Of a stretch of 64,000 nt of DNA, positions 27,235 through 35,375 are shown piece by piece (position 1 is the stretch's first letter; each line of letters starts with the position of its first letter). A model generated the notes under the pieces. The model was given only the letters and a program-made list of their open reading frames with translations, was not told the origin of the DNA and ran no database searches. The DNA is from Massilia sp. HP4 (GTDB taxonomy: Bacteria > Pseudomonadota > Gammaproteobacteria > Burkholderiales > Burkholderiaceae_D). The stretch spans positions 1-64,000 of the forward strand of contig NZ_STGG01000013.1 in NCBI RefSeq assembly GCF_005222695.1, written 5' to 3'. Both the position numbers and the translations under genes were made by a program.

Positions 27235-28893
27235 ATGAATACCATGACCATCCTGCTGTCCTCGTTCATCCTCTCGGTGACGGGATTGGCGATCTTCATC
27301 TGGTCGCTGCGCAACCGCCTGTTCGAGGCCAGTCCCGCCGCGGCCCGCACCATCTTCTCGGAAGGCGAGATCGGCCGCAGCGACGACCCCGCCGCGACCC
27401 CCAGCCAGGCTGCCGCCCAGGCCGCGCGCGACGCCGCGCCGCCGCTCAGCCCTGACCAGGCGCGCCAGCTCGAGGAAGAACTGCAGGCACGGGTCGAGGC
27501 CGACCGCTCGAGTTCCCTCGTGACCTTCCTGTTCCTGGCCAGCTCCGTGGTCTGGCTGCTGGTGGCGACCGCCGCGGGCCTGCTCAGCTCCATCAAGCTG
27601 CACGAGCCCGACCTGCTGGTGAACCAGGCCTGGCTCACCTTCGGCCGCATGCGCACCATCCACCTGAACGCTGTGGCCTATGGCTGGGCGCCGACGGCGG
27701 CGCTGGGGCTGGCGATGTGGCTGCTGCCGCGCCTGCTCAAGACGCCGCTGGCCGGCGCGCGCTACGCGATCGCGGGCGCCATGGTGTGGAACGCGGCCCT
27801 GATCGCGGGCCTGGGCTGCATCGCGGTCGGCATCAGCGATGGCATGGAGTGGCTCGAGATCCCATGGCAAGTCGACTTCCTGTTCGTGCTCGGCGGCGCC
27901 CTGGTGGGCCTGCCGCTGGTGTACACGCTGCAGGCGCGCACCGTGCGCCACCTGTATGTCTCGGTCTGGTACATGGGCGCGGCGCTGTTCTGGTTCCCTA
28001 CCCTGTTCCTGGTCGGGAACCTGCCGGCGATGCACTTCGGCGTGCAGCAGGCGGCCATGAACTGGTGGTTCGGCCACAACGTGCTGGGCCTGTTCTACAC
28101 GCCGATGGCCCTGGCCTGCGTGTATTACTTTTTACCGAAGATCATCGGCCGCCCGATCCAGTCGTACAACCTGTCGCTGGTCGGTTTCTGGGGCCTGGCC
28201 TTCTTCTACGGCCAGGTCGGCGGCCACCACCTGATCGGCGGCCCGGTGCCGGGCTGGCTGATCACGCTATCGATCGTGCAGAGCGTGATGATGATCGTGC
28301 CGGTGCTGGCGTTCTCGATCAACCAGCACCTGACCATGAAGGGCAATTTCAAGCGCCTGTGGGATTCGCCCACGCTGCGCTTCATCGTGCTGGGCGGGAT
28401 GATGTACACCTTGAGTTCGATCCAGGGCTCGATCGAGGCGCTGCGCAGCGTGAACACGGTGGCGCACTTCACCCACTTTACGGTGGCCCACGCCCACCTG
28501 GGCATGTACGGCTTCTTCACCCTGGTCATGTTCGGCGCCGTGTACTTCGTGATGCCGCGCGTGATGGACTGGGAGTGGCCGTATCCGGGCCTGATCTCGC
28601 TGCACTTCTGGCTGGTGACGGTGGGCTTTTGCATCTATTTCGTCGGCCTGTCGATCGGCGGCTGGCTGCAGGGCCTGGCCATGCTGGACGCGACGCGCCC
28701 GTTCATGGATTCGGTCAACGTGACCATCCCCTGGCTCAAAAGCCGTTCGGTGGGCGGTTCCATCATGGGCCTGGGCCACCTGGTGTTCGCGATCCACTTC
28801 GTGCTGATGGCGACCCGCCGCGGCGTGGCGCGCGAAGGCGCGGCGCTGCTGAACGACTATCCGAAACAGACCGCGGTCCCCAAGGCCGCCTGA
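27235..28893 (+). CDS. cbb3-type cytochrome c oxidase subunit I with CcoS-like N-terminal extension
   Basis: This 552-residue membrane protein is the catalytic subunit of a C-family heme-copper oxidase. The copper and heme ligands are visible: RTIHLNAVAYGW, WWFGHNVLGLF, GGHHLIGG and HFTVAHAHLG. The helix VII tyrosine typical of cbb3 enzymes is present in GGMMYTLSS. The first 85 residues are an extra transmembrane helix plus a charged linker (SVTGLAIFIWSLRNRLFEAS), which resembles the small assembly protein CcoS. The ATG at 27235 has no clear ribosome site. Related conventional CcoN has about 475 residues. Confidence 0.85.
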   Translation: MNTMTILLSSFILSVTGLAIFIWSLRNRLFEASPAAARTIFSEGEIGRSDDPAATPSQAAAQAARDAAPPLSPDQARQLEEELQARVEADRSSSLVTFLFLASSVVWLLVATAAGLLSSIKLHEPDLLVNQAWLTFGRMRTIHLNAVAYGWAPTAALGLAMWLLPRLLKTPLAGARYAIAGAMVWNAALIAGLGCIAVGISDGMEWLEIPWQVDFLFVLGGALVGLPLVYTLQARTVRHLYVSVWYMGAALFWFPTLFLVGNLPAMHFGVQQAAMNWWFGHNVLGLFYTPMALACVYYFLPKIIGRPIQSYNLSLVGFWGLAFFYGQVGGHHLIGGPVPGWLITLSIVQSVMMIVPVLAFSINQHLTMKGNFKRLWDSPTLRFIVLGGMMYTLSSIQGSIEALRSVNTVAHFTHFTVAHAHLGMYGFFTLVMFGAVYFVMPRVMDWEWPYPGLISLHFWLVTVGFCIYFVGLSIGGWLQGLAMLDATRPFMDSVNVTIPWLKSRSVGGSIMGLGHLVFAIHFVLMATRRGVAREGAALLNDYPKQTAVPKAA

Positions 28894-28909
28894 AGAAAAA
28901 GGGACTACC

Positions 28910-29512
28910 ATGCAGGACGAACTCAAACTGCTGGGCGGCGCGATGGTGACGCTGGCGCTGGCGACATCGGCGCTGGTGGTGATCCCGCACATGCAGCTCA
29001 AGGGCGGCGAGCCGCCGCCGGGCCTGAAGCCGTATTCCTCGGCCGAGCTGCGCGGACGCCAGGTGTACATCGCCAACGGCTGCATCTACTGCCACTCGCA
29101 GCAACCGCGCGATCCCGTACAGGCGCCGGACGACAAGCGCGGCTGGGGCCGCGCCTCGGTGGCGGCCGATTATTTCTACGACAAGCCGCACCTGCTGGGC
29201 ACCATGCGCACCGGGCCCGACCTGTTCAACATCGGCGCGCGCCAGCCCAGCGTCGACTGGCACCTGGGCCATATGTACCAGCCGCGGGCGTATGTGGCCG
29301 GCTCCATCATGCCGGCCTATCCCTATCTGTTCGAGGTCAAGGACAAGGCCGAGGAAGGCGACCGCGTGGTGACGCTGCCGCGCGGCTACACGCCGGCCGG
29401 CAAGGTCGTGGTGGCGCGCCAGGAAGCGCTCGACCTGGTGGCCTACCTGGTGGGCCTGGACCATACCTATCCGGCGGTCGAGACCATCGGCACGCAGAGG
29501 GAACGCAAATGA
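28910..29512 (+). CDS. ccoO: cbb3-type cytochrome c oxidase subunit II (CcoO)
   Basis: This 200-residue membrane-anchored mono-heme cytochrome c passes electrons to subunit I. An N-terminal helix (about 8-27) is followed by the heme site CIYCH (C58, C61, H62) and a methionine ligand in SIMPAYPYLF. The segment GTMRTGPDLFNIGARQ is characteristic of CcoO. It lies 16 bases after the subunit I gene and overlaps the next gene by four bases. Confidence 0.92.
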   Translation: MQDELKLLGGAMVTLALATSALVVIPHMQLKGGEPPPGLKPYSSAELRGRQVYIANGCIYCHSQQPRDPVQAPDDKRGWGRASVAADYFYDKPHLLGTMRTGPDLFNIGARQPSVDWHLGHMYQPRAYVAGSIMPAYPYLFEVKDKAEEGDRVVTLPRGYTPAGKVVVARQEALDLVAYLVGLDHTYPAVETIGTQRERK

Positions 29513-30102
29513 GCCAGCAGCAGCATGACCATGAACGCGCCCAGCGACGCGAGAACCCCGATCCGACCGAGGGCGAGCGCCCGTTCCCGAAACCGCTGCT
29601 GGCCCTGGTGATCGGCCTGGTGGCCTGGGGTATCGGCTACATCTATATCACGCAGAGCAACGACGACGCCGCCTTCGGCGACCACCGCACCCTGTCCACC
29701 CTGCAGGGGCCGGCGCCGGGCGCCAAGGTCGACGGCGCCCAGATCTACAACGCCCAGTGCGTGGCCTGCCACCAGGCCAGCGGCCTGGGCCTGGCCGGCG
29801 TGTTCCCGCCGCTGGCCGAATCCGAATGGGTGACGGGCGACGCGAACCGCCTGGCGCAGATCGTGCTGCACGGCGTCTCGGGCACGCTGACGGTGAAAGG
29901 CGCCGCCTATAACGGCATGATGCCGCCGTTCAAGGACAAGCTGGACGATGCCGAGATGGCGGCGCTGCTGACCCATATCCGCAGCCAGTTCGGCAACCGC
30001 GCCGACGCGGTCGACGCCAAACTGGTCGCCGAGGCCCGCAGCGCCAGCAGCGCGCGCACGGCGCCATGGCAAGGCGACGATGAACTCGCCGCGTTCAAGT
30101 AG
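29509..30102 (+). CDS. Mono-heme membrane cytochrome c, CcoP-like
   Basis: This 197-residue protein has one transmembrane helix (28-48) and one heme site, CVACH (C84, C87, H88), with a methionine ligand in GMMPPF. Position and fold make it the third oxidase subunit, but ordinary CcoP has two heme c domains, so this is a reduced version. It overlaps ccoO by four bases and the SCO gene by 23 bases. No ccoQ-like gene is present between them. Confidence 0.82.
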   Translation: MSQQQHDHERAQRRENPDPTEGERPFPKPLLALVIGLVAWGIGYIYITQSNDDAAFGDHRTLSTLQGPAPGAKVDGAQIYNAQCVACHQASGLGLAGVFPPLAESEWVTGDANRLAQIVLHGVSGTLTVKGAAYNGMMPPFKDKLDDAEMAALLTHIRSQFGNRADAVDAKLVAEARSASSARTAPWQGDDELAAFK

Positions 30103-30724
30103 CAAGCCGACCCTGCTGGCCGTGCTGGCCGTGGTACTTGCCGGCAGCGCCGCCCTGTACCATGGCAGCAGCGGCTTTCGCGCGATCTCGACCGAGGGCG
30201 CGCGCCGCATCGCGGTGGCCGAGCGCCCCGTCCCCGCGCCGCCGGCCCGCCTGGCGGGCGCCGACGGCAACACGATCCTCCTGGCCGACGAACTGGCGCG
30301 CGACGGCCGCATCGCCCTGGTCACCTTTATTTATGCGCGCTGCCAGTCGGTCTGCCGCGTGGTCGGCACCGAGCTGCAGACGATGCAGGAACAGATCCTG
30401 GCGCACGGCGCAGGCGACAAGGTGCGCCTGGTGACGATCAGCTTCGACCCGCGCGACGATGCGCGCGCGCTGGACGGGTATGGCCGCATGATGAAGACCG
30501 ATCCCGGCGTGTGGCGCCTGTACGGCATCCCCGACGCCGGCGAACGGCAAGGCCTGCTCGATGCCTTCGGCGTGATCGTGGTGCCGGCGCCGCTGGGCGA
30601 ATTCGAGCACAACGCGGCCTTCCACGTGGTCGACCGCAGCGGGCGCCTGGTGCGCATCGTCGACTACACCGAACCGGACGCCGCACTGGCGGCTGCGCTG
30701 GCGCGCGCCGTCGAAGGAGCGTAG
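30080..30724 (+). CDS. SCO1/SenC-family copper chaperone
   Basis: This 214-residue protein is anchored by an N-terminal helix (about 11-27) and has a thioredoxin fold outside the membrane. The copper ligands are C88 and C92 in ARCQSVCRVV and the histidine in EFEHNAAFHVVD. SCO proteins deliver copper to oxidase sites, here probably CuB of the upstream subunit I. The start overlaps the end of the CcoP-like gene. Confidence 0.9.
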   Translation: MNSPRSSSKPTLLAVLAVVLAGSAALYHGSSGFRAISTEGARRIAVAERPVPAPPARLAGADGNTILLADELARDGRIALVTFIYARCQSVCRVVGTELQTMQEQILAHGAGDKVRLVTISFDPRDDARALDGYGRMMKTDPGVWRLYGIPDAGERQGLLDAFGVIVVPAPLGEFEHNAAFHVVDRSGRLVRIVDYTEPDAALAAALARAVEGA

Positions 30725-31324
30725 ATGGCAATCGACATGCACCGCGCGCGCCTGGCGCGCTGGATCGGCCCCGCCTTGCTGGCCGGGCTGCTGGCCACCC
30801 GGGCGCCGCTGGAAGCGACCATGTGGCGCCATATGCTGGTGCAGCTGCCGCTGCTGGTTGCCTGCGGCGCCTTGTTGCGGCCATGGCTGCGGCTGCCGCC
30901 GGGCGCGCTGCGCTGGGATGCGCAGGGCCTGGCCACCCTCAGCGCCGCGGCATTTATCACCAGCTACTGGATGATTCCGCGCGCGCTGGAACAGGCTCTC
31001 GACGAACCGTTCGCGAACGCCATGAAATTCGCCAGCCTGCTGCTACTGGGCGCCCTGCTGCCCGGCGCCATGCGGCGCGCCCACGTCGTGGTCCAGCTGT
31101 TTTTTGTTGCCAATATCTGCGCCATGATGGCCATCGCCGGCATGCTGTACCGCGAACTGCCGCAGCGCCTGTGCAATGCCTACCTGCTCGATGACCAGGA
31201 CGTCACCGGCAGCTGGCTGGTCGGCCTGGCGCTGGTGCTGGGCATAGCCTGGTGCATCGTCAATGCCCGCCACTTCGCCGACCCGCCACAGCAGCCTGGT
31301 CCGCCGGACCGGAGTGGTGGATGA
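30725..31324 (+). CDS. CtaG-like membrane protein of the oxidase cluster
   Basis: This 199-residue protein has about five to six hydrophobic helices. The pattern around SYWMIPRALEQALDEPFANAMK and the loop LLDDQDVTGSWLVGLAL recalls the caa3-type CtaG family, which helps assemble oxidases. Similarity is weak by eye. AAGGAG lies just inside the end of the SCO gene, and the ATG follows the SCO stop directly, so it is the last gene of the oxidase operon. An alternative is a copper-handling membrane protein. Confidence 0.55.
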   Translation: MAIDMHRARLARWIGPALLAGLLATRAPLEATMWRHMLVQLPLLVACGALLRPWLRLPPGALRWDAQGLATLSAAAFITSYWMIPRALEQALDEPFANAMKFASLLLLGALLPGAMRRAHVVVQLFFVANICAMMAIAGMLYRELPQRLCNAYLLDDQDVTGSWLVGLALVLGIAWCIVNARHFADPPQQPGPPDRSGG

Positions 31325-31325
31325 G

Positions 31326-31952
31326 TCAGTTATAGGCGCTGCGGATGCCGCTGCCGGGACGGATCAGGCCACGCTGGGTAGCGACCACCACCGCATGGGT
31401 GCGCGCGGTGGCGTCGAGTTTGCTCATCACGCCCTTGACGTGCGTCTTGACAGTGCCCACGCCGATGCCCAGCTTGCGCGCGATCGACTTGTTGCAGCAT
31501 CCTTCGGCCAGCAATTGCAGCACATCGGTCTCGCGGCCGGTGAGGTTCTCGCGGCTCAGGCTGTCGGCCACGCTGCGCGTCACCGATTCGCTCAGGTAGC
31601 GCTGGCCCTGGGCCAGCGAGGCGACCGCCTTGAGCAGCTCGTCCTGGCTGCACGACTGCAGCACATAGCCATGCACGCCCGCGTCCATCGCGATGCGCAC
31701 TTCCCACTCCTTGTCGAGCTGGGTGACGATGAGCACGCTGGGCCGGCGCAAGCCGGAATGCTCGGGCTGGCGCGCCAGTGCCAGGCCGGTGTCGTAGTCG
31801 GCGACCAGCACGCGCGCCACCTGCCGCGCCTCGGGCTGGCTCAAGTGGGTGCTGACGCGCAATTCGGCGCGGTCGGCGAGGATGGCGTGCAGGCCGGCGG
31901 TCATCACCGGATCGGTGTGGATGATATGAACGGCGGATGGAATGGTAGGCAT
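31326..31952 (-). CDS. LuxR-family response regulator with degenerate receiver
   Basis: This 208-residue protein has a receiver-like domain and a LuxR helix-turn-helix (LTGRETDVLQLLAEGCCNKS, then IARKLGIGVGTVKTHVKGVM). The acceptor aspartate may be the one in VLVADYDTG, but the conserved lysine is replaced by glutamine (HGYVLQSC), so ordinary phosphorylation switching is doubtful. The start at 31952 has an AGGAG site; the longer frame from 32027 does not. It converges with the oxidase operon and diverges from nsrR. Confidence 0.85.
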   Translation of the reverse strand: MPTIPSAVHIIHTDPVMTAGLHAILADRAELRVSTHLSQPEARQVARVLVADYDTGLALARQPEHSGLRRPSVLIVTQLDKEWEVRIAMDAGVHGYVLQSCSQDELLKAVASLAQGQRYLSESVTRSVADSLSRENLTGRETDVLQLLAEGCCNKSIARKLGIGVGTVKTHVKGVMSKLDATARTHAVVVATQRGLIRPGSGIRSAYN

Positions 31953-32007
31953 GGTGTACTCCTGATTTAGCAGCGTCGGGCTTGCTACCCGTTCGTTCAT
32001 ATTGGAA

Positions 32008-32032
32008 CGGCAAGTTAAGTCCGGCAAGTTAA
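32008..32032. promoter_or_regulatory. Tandem CGGCAAGTTAA sites between the LuxR and nsrR genes
   Basis: CGGCAAGTTAA is repeated at 32008-32018 and 32022-32032, 14 bases apart. The pair lies in the 147-base divergent promoter region, so it is a candidate operator for the LuxR-type regulator or another factor. Confidence 0.4.
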
Positions 32033-32099
32033 TACATGTAAAAATTGCGCCGCCGGGTATCGGTCGGTGCTACGTTGGATGCGTTATACTTGGGCGATC

Positions 32100-32549
32100 A
32101 TGCGTCTGACCTCCTTCACCGATTACACGTTGCGCACGCTGCTGCACCTGGGCAGCAACCCCGGTCGCCTGGTGACGATCCAGGAGATCGCGGACCTGCA
32201 CAACATTTCTAAAAACCACCTCATGAAGGTGGTCAACGAGCTCGCGCGCAACGGCACCATCGAAACCATTCGTGGCCGCAACGGCGGTTTCCGCCTGGCG
32301 CACGAGCCGAAGGACATCAATGTCGGCGCCATCGTGCGCATGAGCGAGAGCGACTTCTACATGGCCGAGTGCTTCGACCCCAACGGCACGCCTTGCGGCC
32401 TGGTCAAGGCGTGCGGCCTCAAGGGCGTGCTGGGCAATGCCACCGCCGCCTATCTGGCCGAACTCGACCGTCACACCCTGGCTTCCCTGCTGCCCGAGCC
32501 GCGTCCGCGCGAAGTGCCGGTTACCGTGCACCGCCGCAAGGCCGCCTAG
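32100..32549 (+). CDS. nsrR: Rrf2-family regulator, NsrR type
   Basis: This 149-residue protein starts MRLTSFTDYTLRTLLHLG, the typical NsrR opening, with an N-terminal winged helix. The three cluster cysteines are spaced as in NsrR within ECFDPNGTPCGLVKACGLKG. NsrR holds an iron-sulphur cluster that reacts with nitric oxide and then releases repression. The ATG at 32100 begins the conserved domain; the longer frame from 32067 is not needed. It converges with the hemerythrin gene, a usual NsrR-type target. Confidence 0.88.
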   Translation: MRLTSFTDYTLRTLLHLGSNPGRLVTIQEIADLHNISKNHLMKVVNELARNGTIETIRGRNGGFRLAHEPKDINVGAIVRMSESDFYMAECFDPNGTPCGLVKACGLKGVLGNATAAYLAELDRHTLASLLPEPRPREVPVTVHRRKAA

Positions 32550-32587
32550 GATCGGCAGCAGATCGGGCCGCTGGCCGCCCCCTGTAT

Positions 32588-33010
32588 CTACGCTGGCGAC
32601 GGCGCTCCGGATTCGATTGCCGGATAGAATTCCCGGTCTTCGCGCCGGATGCGCTGGTACAGATTGCGCAGCACCCGGTTCGCCTCTTGCCTGAACTGCT
32701 CGGGCGCCTTCGCCAGCCGGCTGGCCAGGTTCCAGCGTCCGGCGAACGCCAGGTACTCGGCAGCGATATCGCCCATTTCATTCTGGTAGGCCTGGCTCAT
32801 GCGCGCCAGGCGCAGCTCGCCCCTGGCCAGCGCCGGATACAGGGTCTCGTTCTCGACCGCCAGGTGCAGCCGCACCACCCCGCTCATCGCCACGATCTGG
32901 GCGGCAATCTCGTCCGCGTGTTCGGCCACGCCTTCCTGGCTGCTGGCGCGCAGGCGGTCGATGCTGTCGAGGATGTCGAGGTGCTGATGCTTGAATTTAT
33001 CGATGTTCAT
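32588..33010 (-). CDS. Hemerythrin domain protein
   Basis: This 140-residue helical protein has the start FKHQHLDILDSIDRL and the HxxxE site HLAVENETLYPAL. The last helix reads RREDREFYPAI, where a usual histidine is missing, so the di-iron site may be altered. Such proteins bind oxygen or nitric oxide or repair iron-sulphur clusters. AAGATGCAA at 33080-33088, about 70 bases upstream, resembles an NsrR half-site. It converges with nsrR, which makes NO-responsive control plausible. Confidence 0.8.
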   Translation of the reverse strand: MNIDKFKHQHLDILDSIDRLRASSQEGVAEHADEIAAQIVAMSGVVRLHLAVENETLYPALARGELRLARMSQAYQNEMGDIAAEYLAFAGRWNLASRLAKAPEQFRQEANRVLRNLYQRIRREDREFYPAIESGAPSPA

Positions 33011-33150
33011 GATCGCTTCCTTCGTCTGTCTACCGAGGCTTGCGCTCAGCAGTTGACCAAGTGTAATGCGACTCGATTAAAGATGCAAACGTTATGCTTG
33101 TTTTTCCAATGGACCGCGACGACGAACACATCTTGGCCCATGTGCGTGCG

Positions 33151-34053
33151 TCAGCCGATAAGGGTGCGGCGCTCGTTCAGCAGGGCGACGAAACGCCGCG
33201 CCGCCAGCCCCTGGGGACGGGCATTGGCCCACACCACATCGACGAACAAGCGCATCACGTTGGTGAAATTGGCGGAAGGGATGTGCACCAGCTGGCCATC
33301 GGCCAACGGCGCACGCACGAAGCCGGCTGGGAGCCAGGCCCAGCCCAGGCCGGCCGTCACCAGGCTCAGCGCGGCGACCGGGTTGTCGGTCTTCCATTGC
33401 AGGCGTGACATGGCGATGCGCTTGTCGACCTGGTCGGCGTGGCGGCCGGCCATCACGATCTGGCGCTCGCCCAGCAGGTGCTGGTCGCGGATCGTACCGG
33501 CCGGCATGCGCTGCAGTAATGGATGATCGGGCGCCAGCACCGCCACCAGGGTTTCGTGGGCGACTTCCTGGAAGCCTTCGCGCGGGTCCATACCATAGCG
33601 CTCAAATACCAGCGCCAGGTCGGCGCGGCCGTCCTGCAACATCGCCAGGGCGTCGGCTTGTGCGGCGCTCAAGACATTCACTTCCAGCAAGGGGAATTCG
33701 TCGGACAGCGCGCGCAGTGCGTCGTGCCAGGGGGCGGCGGCCATCAGCTCGGGCACCAGTACCAGGGTCAACGATGGTTCCAGCTCCTGGCTCAGCGACA
33801 GCGCGTGCTGGTTCAGCAGGCGCAGTTGCTCGACCAGCAGGCGCGCCTGCGGCAGCAACGCCATCGCATGCCCGGTCGGGCGCGGTTCACGGCCGCTGCG
33901 GTCGAACAGTTCCAGGCCGAGCTCGGCTTCAAGGTTGGCGATGGCCATGCTGACGGCGGAGGGGACGCGCCCCAAGGAGCGCGCGGCGGCCGAGAACGAG
34001 CCGTTGTCGACGGCGGCAAGCAGGATGCGCAGATGATCGAGATCGAAAGCCAT
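33151..34053 (-). CDS. LysR-family transcriptional regulator
   Basis: This 300-residue protein has the LysR helix-turn-helix at its N-terminus (LLAAVDNGSFSAAARSLGRV, PSAVSMAIANLEAELGLELF) and a two-lobed effector domain. It is divergent from the sugE-type gene by 107 bases, the typical arrangement of a LysR regulator with its target, so it probably controls the exporter. The effector is not known. Confidence 0.93.
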   Translation of the reverse strand: MAFDLDHLRILLAAVDNGSFSAAARSLGRVPSAVSMAIANLEAELGLELFDRSGREPRPTGHAMALLPQARLLVEQLRLLNQHALSLSQELEPSLTLVLVPELMAAAPWHDALRALSDEFPLLEVNVLSAAQADALAMLQDGRADLALVFERYGMDPREGFQEVAHETLVAVLAPDHPLLQRMPAGTIRDQHLLGERQIVMAGRHADQVDKRIAMSRLQWKTDNPVAALSLVTAGLGWAWLPAGFVRAPLADGQLVHIPSANFTNVMRLFVDVVWANARPQGLAARRFVALLNERRTLIG

Positions 34054-34072
34054 CTATCAATCATACTGATAG
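34054..34072. promoter_or_regulatory. Inverted repeat at the LysR start
   Basis: CTATCA (34054-34059) and TGATAG (34067-34072) are inverted copies with a seven-base spacer, directly in front of the LysR start codon. The layout resembles a LysR recognition box and suggests autorepression. Confidence 0.5.
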
Positions 34073-34160
34073 CTTCTGACTTTTTCCATCATCTCGATTC
34101 ACATATGATGCGTTCACCAACAGCGGCGATCGTTGCCGCATTTCATCGAGGAGAGAAATC

Positions 34161-34481
34161 ATGGTATGGCTGGTGTTGTTTTTGGCGGGGTTGTTCGAGA
34201 TCGTATGGGCTGTCGGCCTGAAATACACGGAAGGATTCACGCGCCTGTGGCCGACAGTCGGCACCATCGCCGCAATGGCCGTCAGTTTTGGCCTGTTGTC
34301 GCAGGCGATGAAGACACTACCGCTGGGAACGGCCTACGCGATCTGGACCGGCATCGGTGCGGTCGGCACGGCGCTGGTCGGCATCCTGCTGTTCGGCGAA
34401 TCGGCCAACCTGGCGCGCATTGCCTGTATCGGCCTGATCGCGGCCGGTATCATCGGGTTGAAGCTCGCCAGCCCGGCCTGA
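34161..34481 (+). CDS. sugE: Small multidrug resistance exporter, SugE/Gdx type
   Basis: This 106-residue protein has four transmembrane helices and the essential glutamate of the SMR family in LAGLFEIVW. The segment [19 protein letters not shown] is the SugE/Gdx signature rather than EmrE, so guanidinium export is the likely function. The ribosome site GAGGAGAG precedes the ATG. I looked for a guanidine riboswitch upstream and did not find the paired ACGR loops; LysR control is more likely. Confidence 0.88.
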   Translation: MVWLVLFLAGLFEIVWAVGLKYTEGFTRLWPTVGTIAAMAVSFGLLSQAMKTLPLGTAYAIWTGIGAVGTALVGILLFGESANLARIACIGLIAAGIIGLKLASPA

Positions 34482-34580
34482 AGTTTTCCTGGAATCATGT
34501 CGATTTCTTGGGGCATTATTCGTCGTAGGGATGCGCCAGGCCGTGCGGCCTGGCCGTCCCCTTTACTTCAGGAGCGAGCA

Positions 34581-34793
34581 ATGACACAAGAAACCGTAAC
34601 AGGCCCCGCCTCTTACTTCCCATCGATCGAGAAGAAATACGGCCAGCCGATCGCCCACTGGCTGACCCTGCTCGCCGCCCAGCCCCCGATGAAGCATATG
34701 GAACTGGTGAACTGGCTAAAGAGCGAGCACGCGCTGGGCCACGGACATGCGAATGCCCTGGTAGCCCATCACCTGCGCAATGGCGGGGCTTGA
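34581..34793 (+). CDS. DUF4287 domain protein
   Basis: This 70-residue protein matches the small DUF4287 family (YFPSIEKKYGQPIAHWL, later LKSEHALGHGHANALVAHHL). Its function is unknown. The ATG at 34581 has AGGAG at 34570-34574; the longer frame from 34497 is not supported. It stands alone between the exporter gene and fliE and converges with fliE. Confidence 0.8.
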   Translation: MTQETVTGPASYFPSIEKKYGQPIAHWLTLLAAQPPMKHMELVNWLKSEHALGHGHANALVAHHLRNGGA

Positions 34794-34808
34794 GTCCGCC
34801 AGCAATAA

Positions 34809-35186
34809 TCACACCTGCATATTCATGATGTCGTGATACGCCGACACCAGCTTGTTGCGTACCTGCACCGTTGCCTGGAAGGCGATGCTCGATTTCTGCA
34901 TTGCGACCATGGTGTCCGACAGGCTGACGGTATCGTCGCCCATCGTGAAGCGCTTGCTCAGCGCCTGCGCCTCGGCCGAGCGGTTGCTCACGCCCTGCAG
35001 GGACTGATGCAGGGCTTCCGCGAAGTCGAGCTTGACCGCCGACTTGCCGCCTACCGCGCTGGCGCCGCCCAATCCGGCAGGCGCAACCGGCCCCGCCGAC
35101 TCGGGCCTGGTGGCCGCGGCCTTCAACTGCTCCATCATGGCCTGGATGCGGTTAGTGTCGATGCCGCCGATACCGCCAATACTCAT
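34809..35186 (-). CDS. fliE: Flagellar hook-basal body protein FliE
   Basis: FliE joins the MS ring to the rod. The 125-residue protein has the conserved C-terminal half (DFAEALHQSLQGVSN, then MVAMQKSSIAFQATVQVRNK and AYHDIMNMQV). The glycine-rich N-terminus is variable. The start at 35186 is set by GGAGGG five bases upstream. It is transcribed divergently from fliF, with a shared 189-base promoter region containing a hairpin around CCCCTATTTCGGGG (35296-35309). Confidence 0.95.
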   Translation of the reverse strand: MSIGGIGGIDTNRIQAMMEQLKAAATRPESAGPVAPAGLGGASAVGGKSAVKLDFAEALHQSLQGVSNRSAEAQALSKRFTMGDDTVSLSDTMVAMQKSSIAFQATVQVRNKLVSAYHDIMNMQV

Positions 35187-35375
35187 GTTACCCTCCTGCA
35201 TGTTATTGCCTTGTAGAATCATCTACAAATGCACTCAGGAAAGCAGAATATCAGCGCAGGCACCAATTTCACCTTCGAGTTAGGCCGGTAAACATCCCCT
35301 ATTTCGGGGTTTGAATGTTGCCCCATAGCTCCATAATGCTGCCTGTTCCCACCCATTCACCTGAAACCATCCAAC

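Noticed and set aside
34054..34160. Possible guanidine riboswitch before the sugE-type gene
   Set aside because: A GCGGC/GCCGC hairpin is present, but the two ACGR loops of the mini-ykkC class are missing, and a LysR regulator gene is adjacent.
35187..35375. Sigma-54 promoter in the fliE-fliF region
   Set aside because: No GG-N10-GC element of the -24/-12 type with acceptable context was found; control by another early regulator is more likely but not visible.
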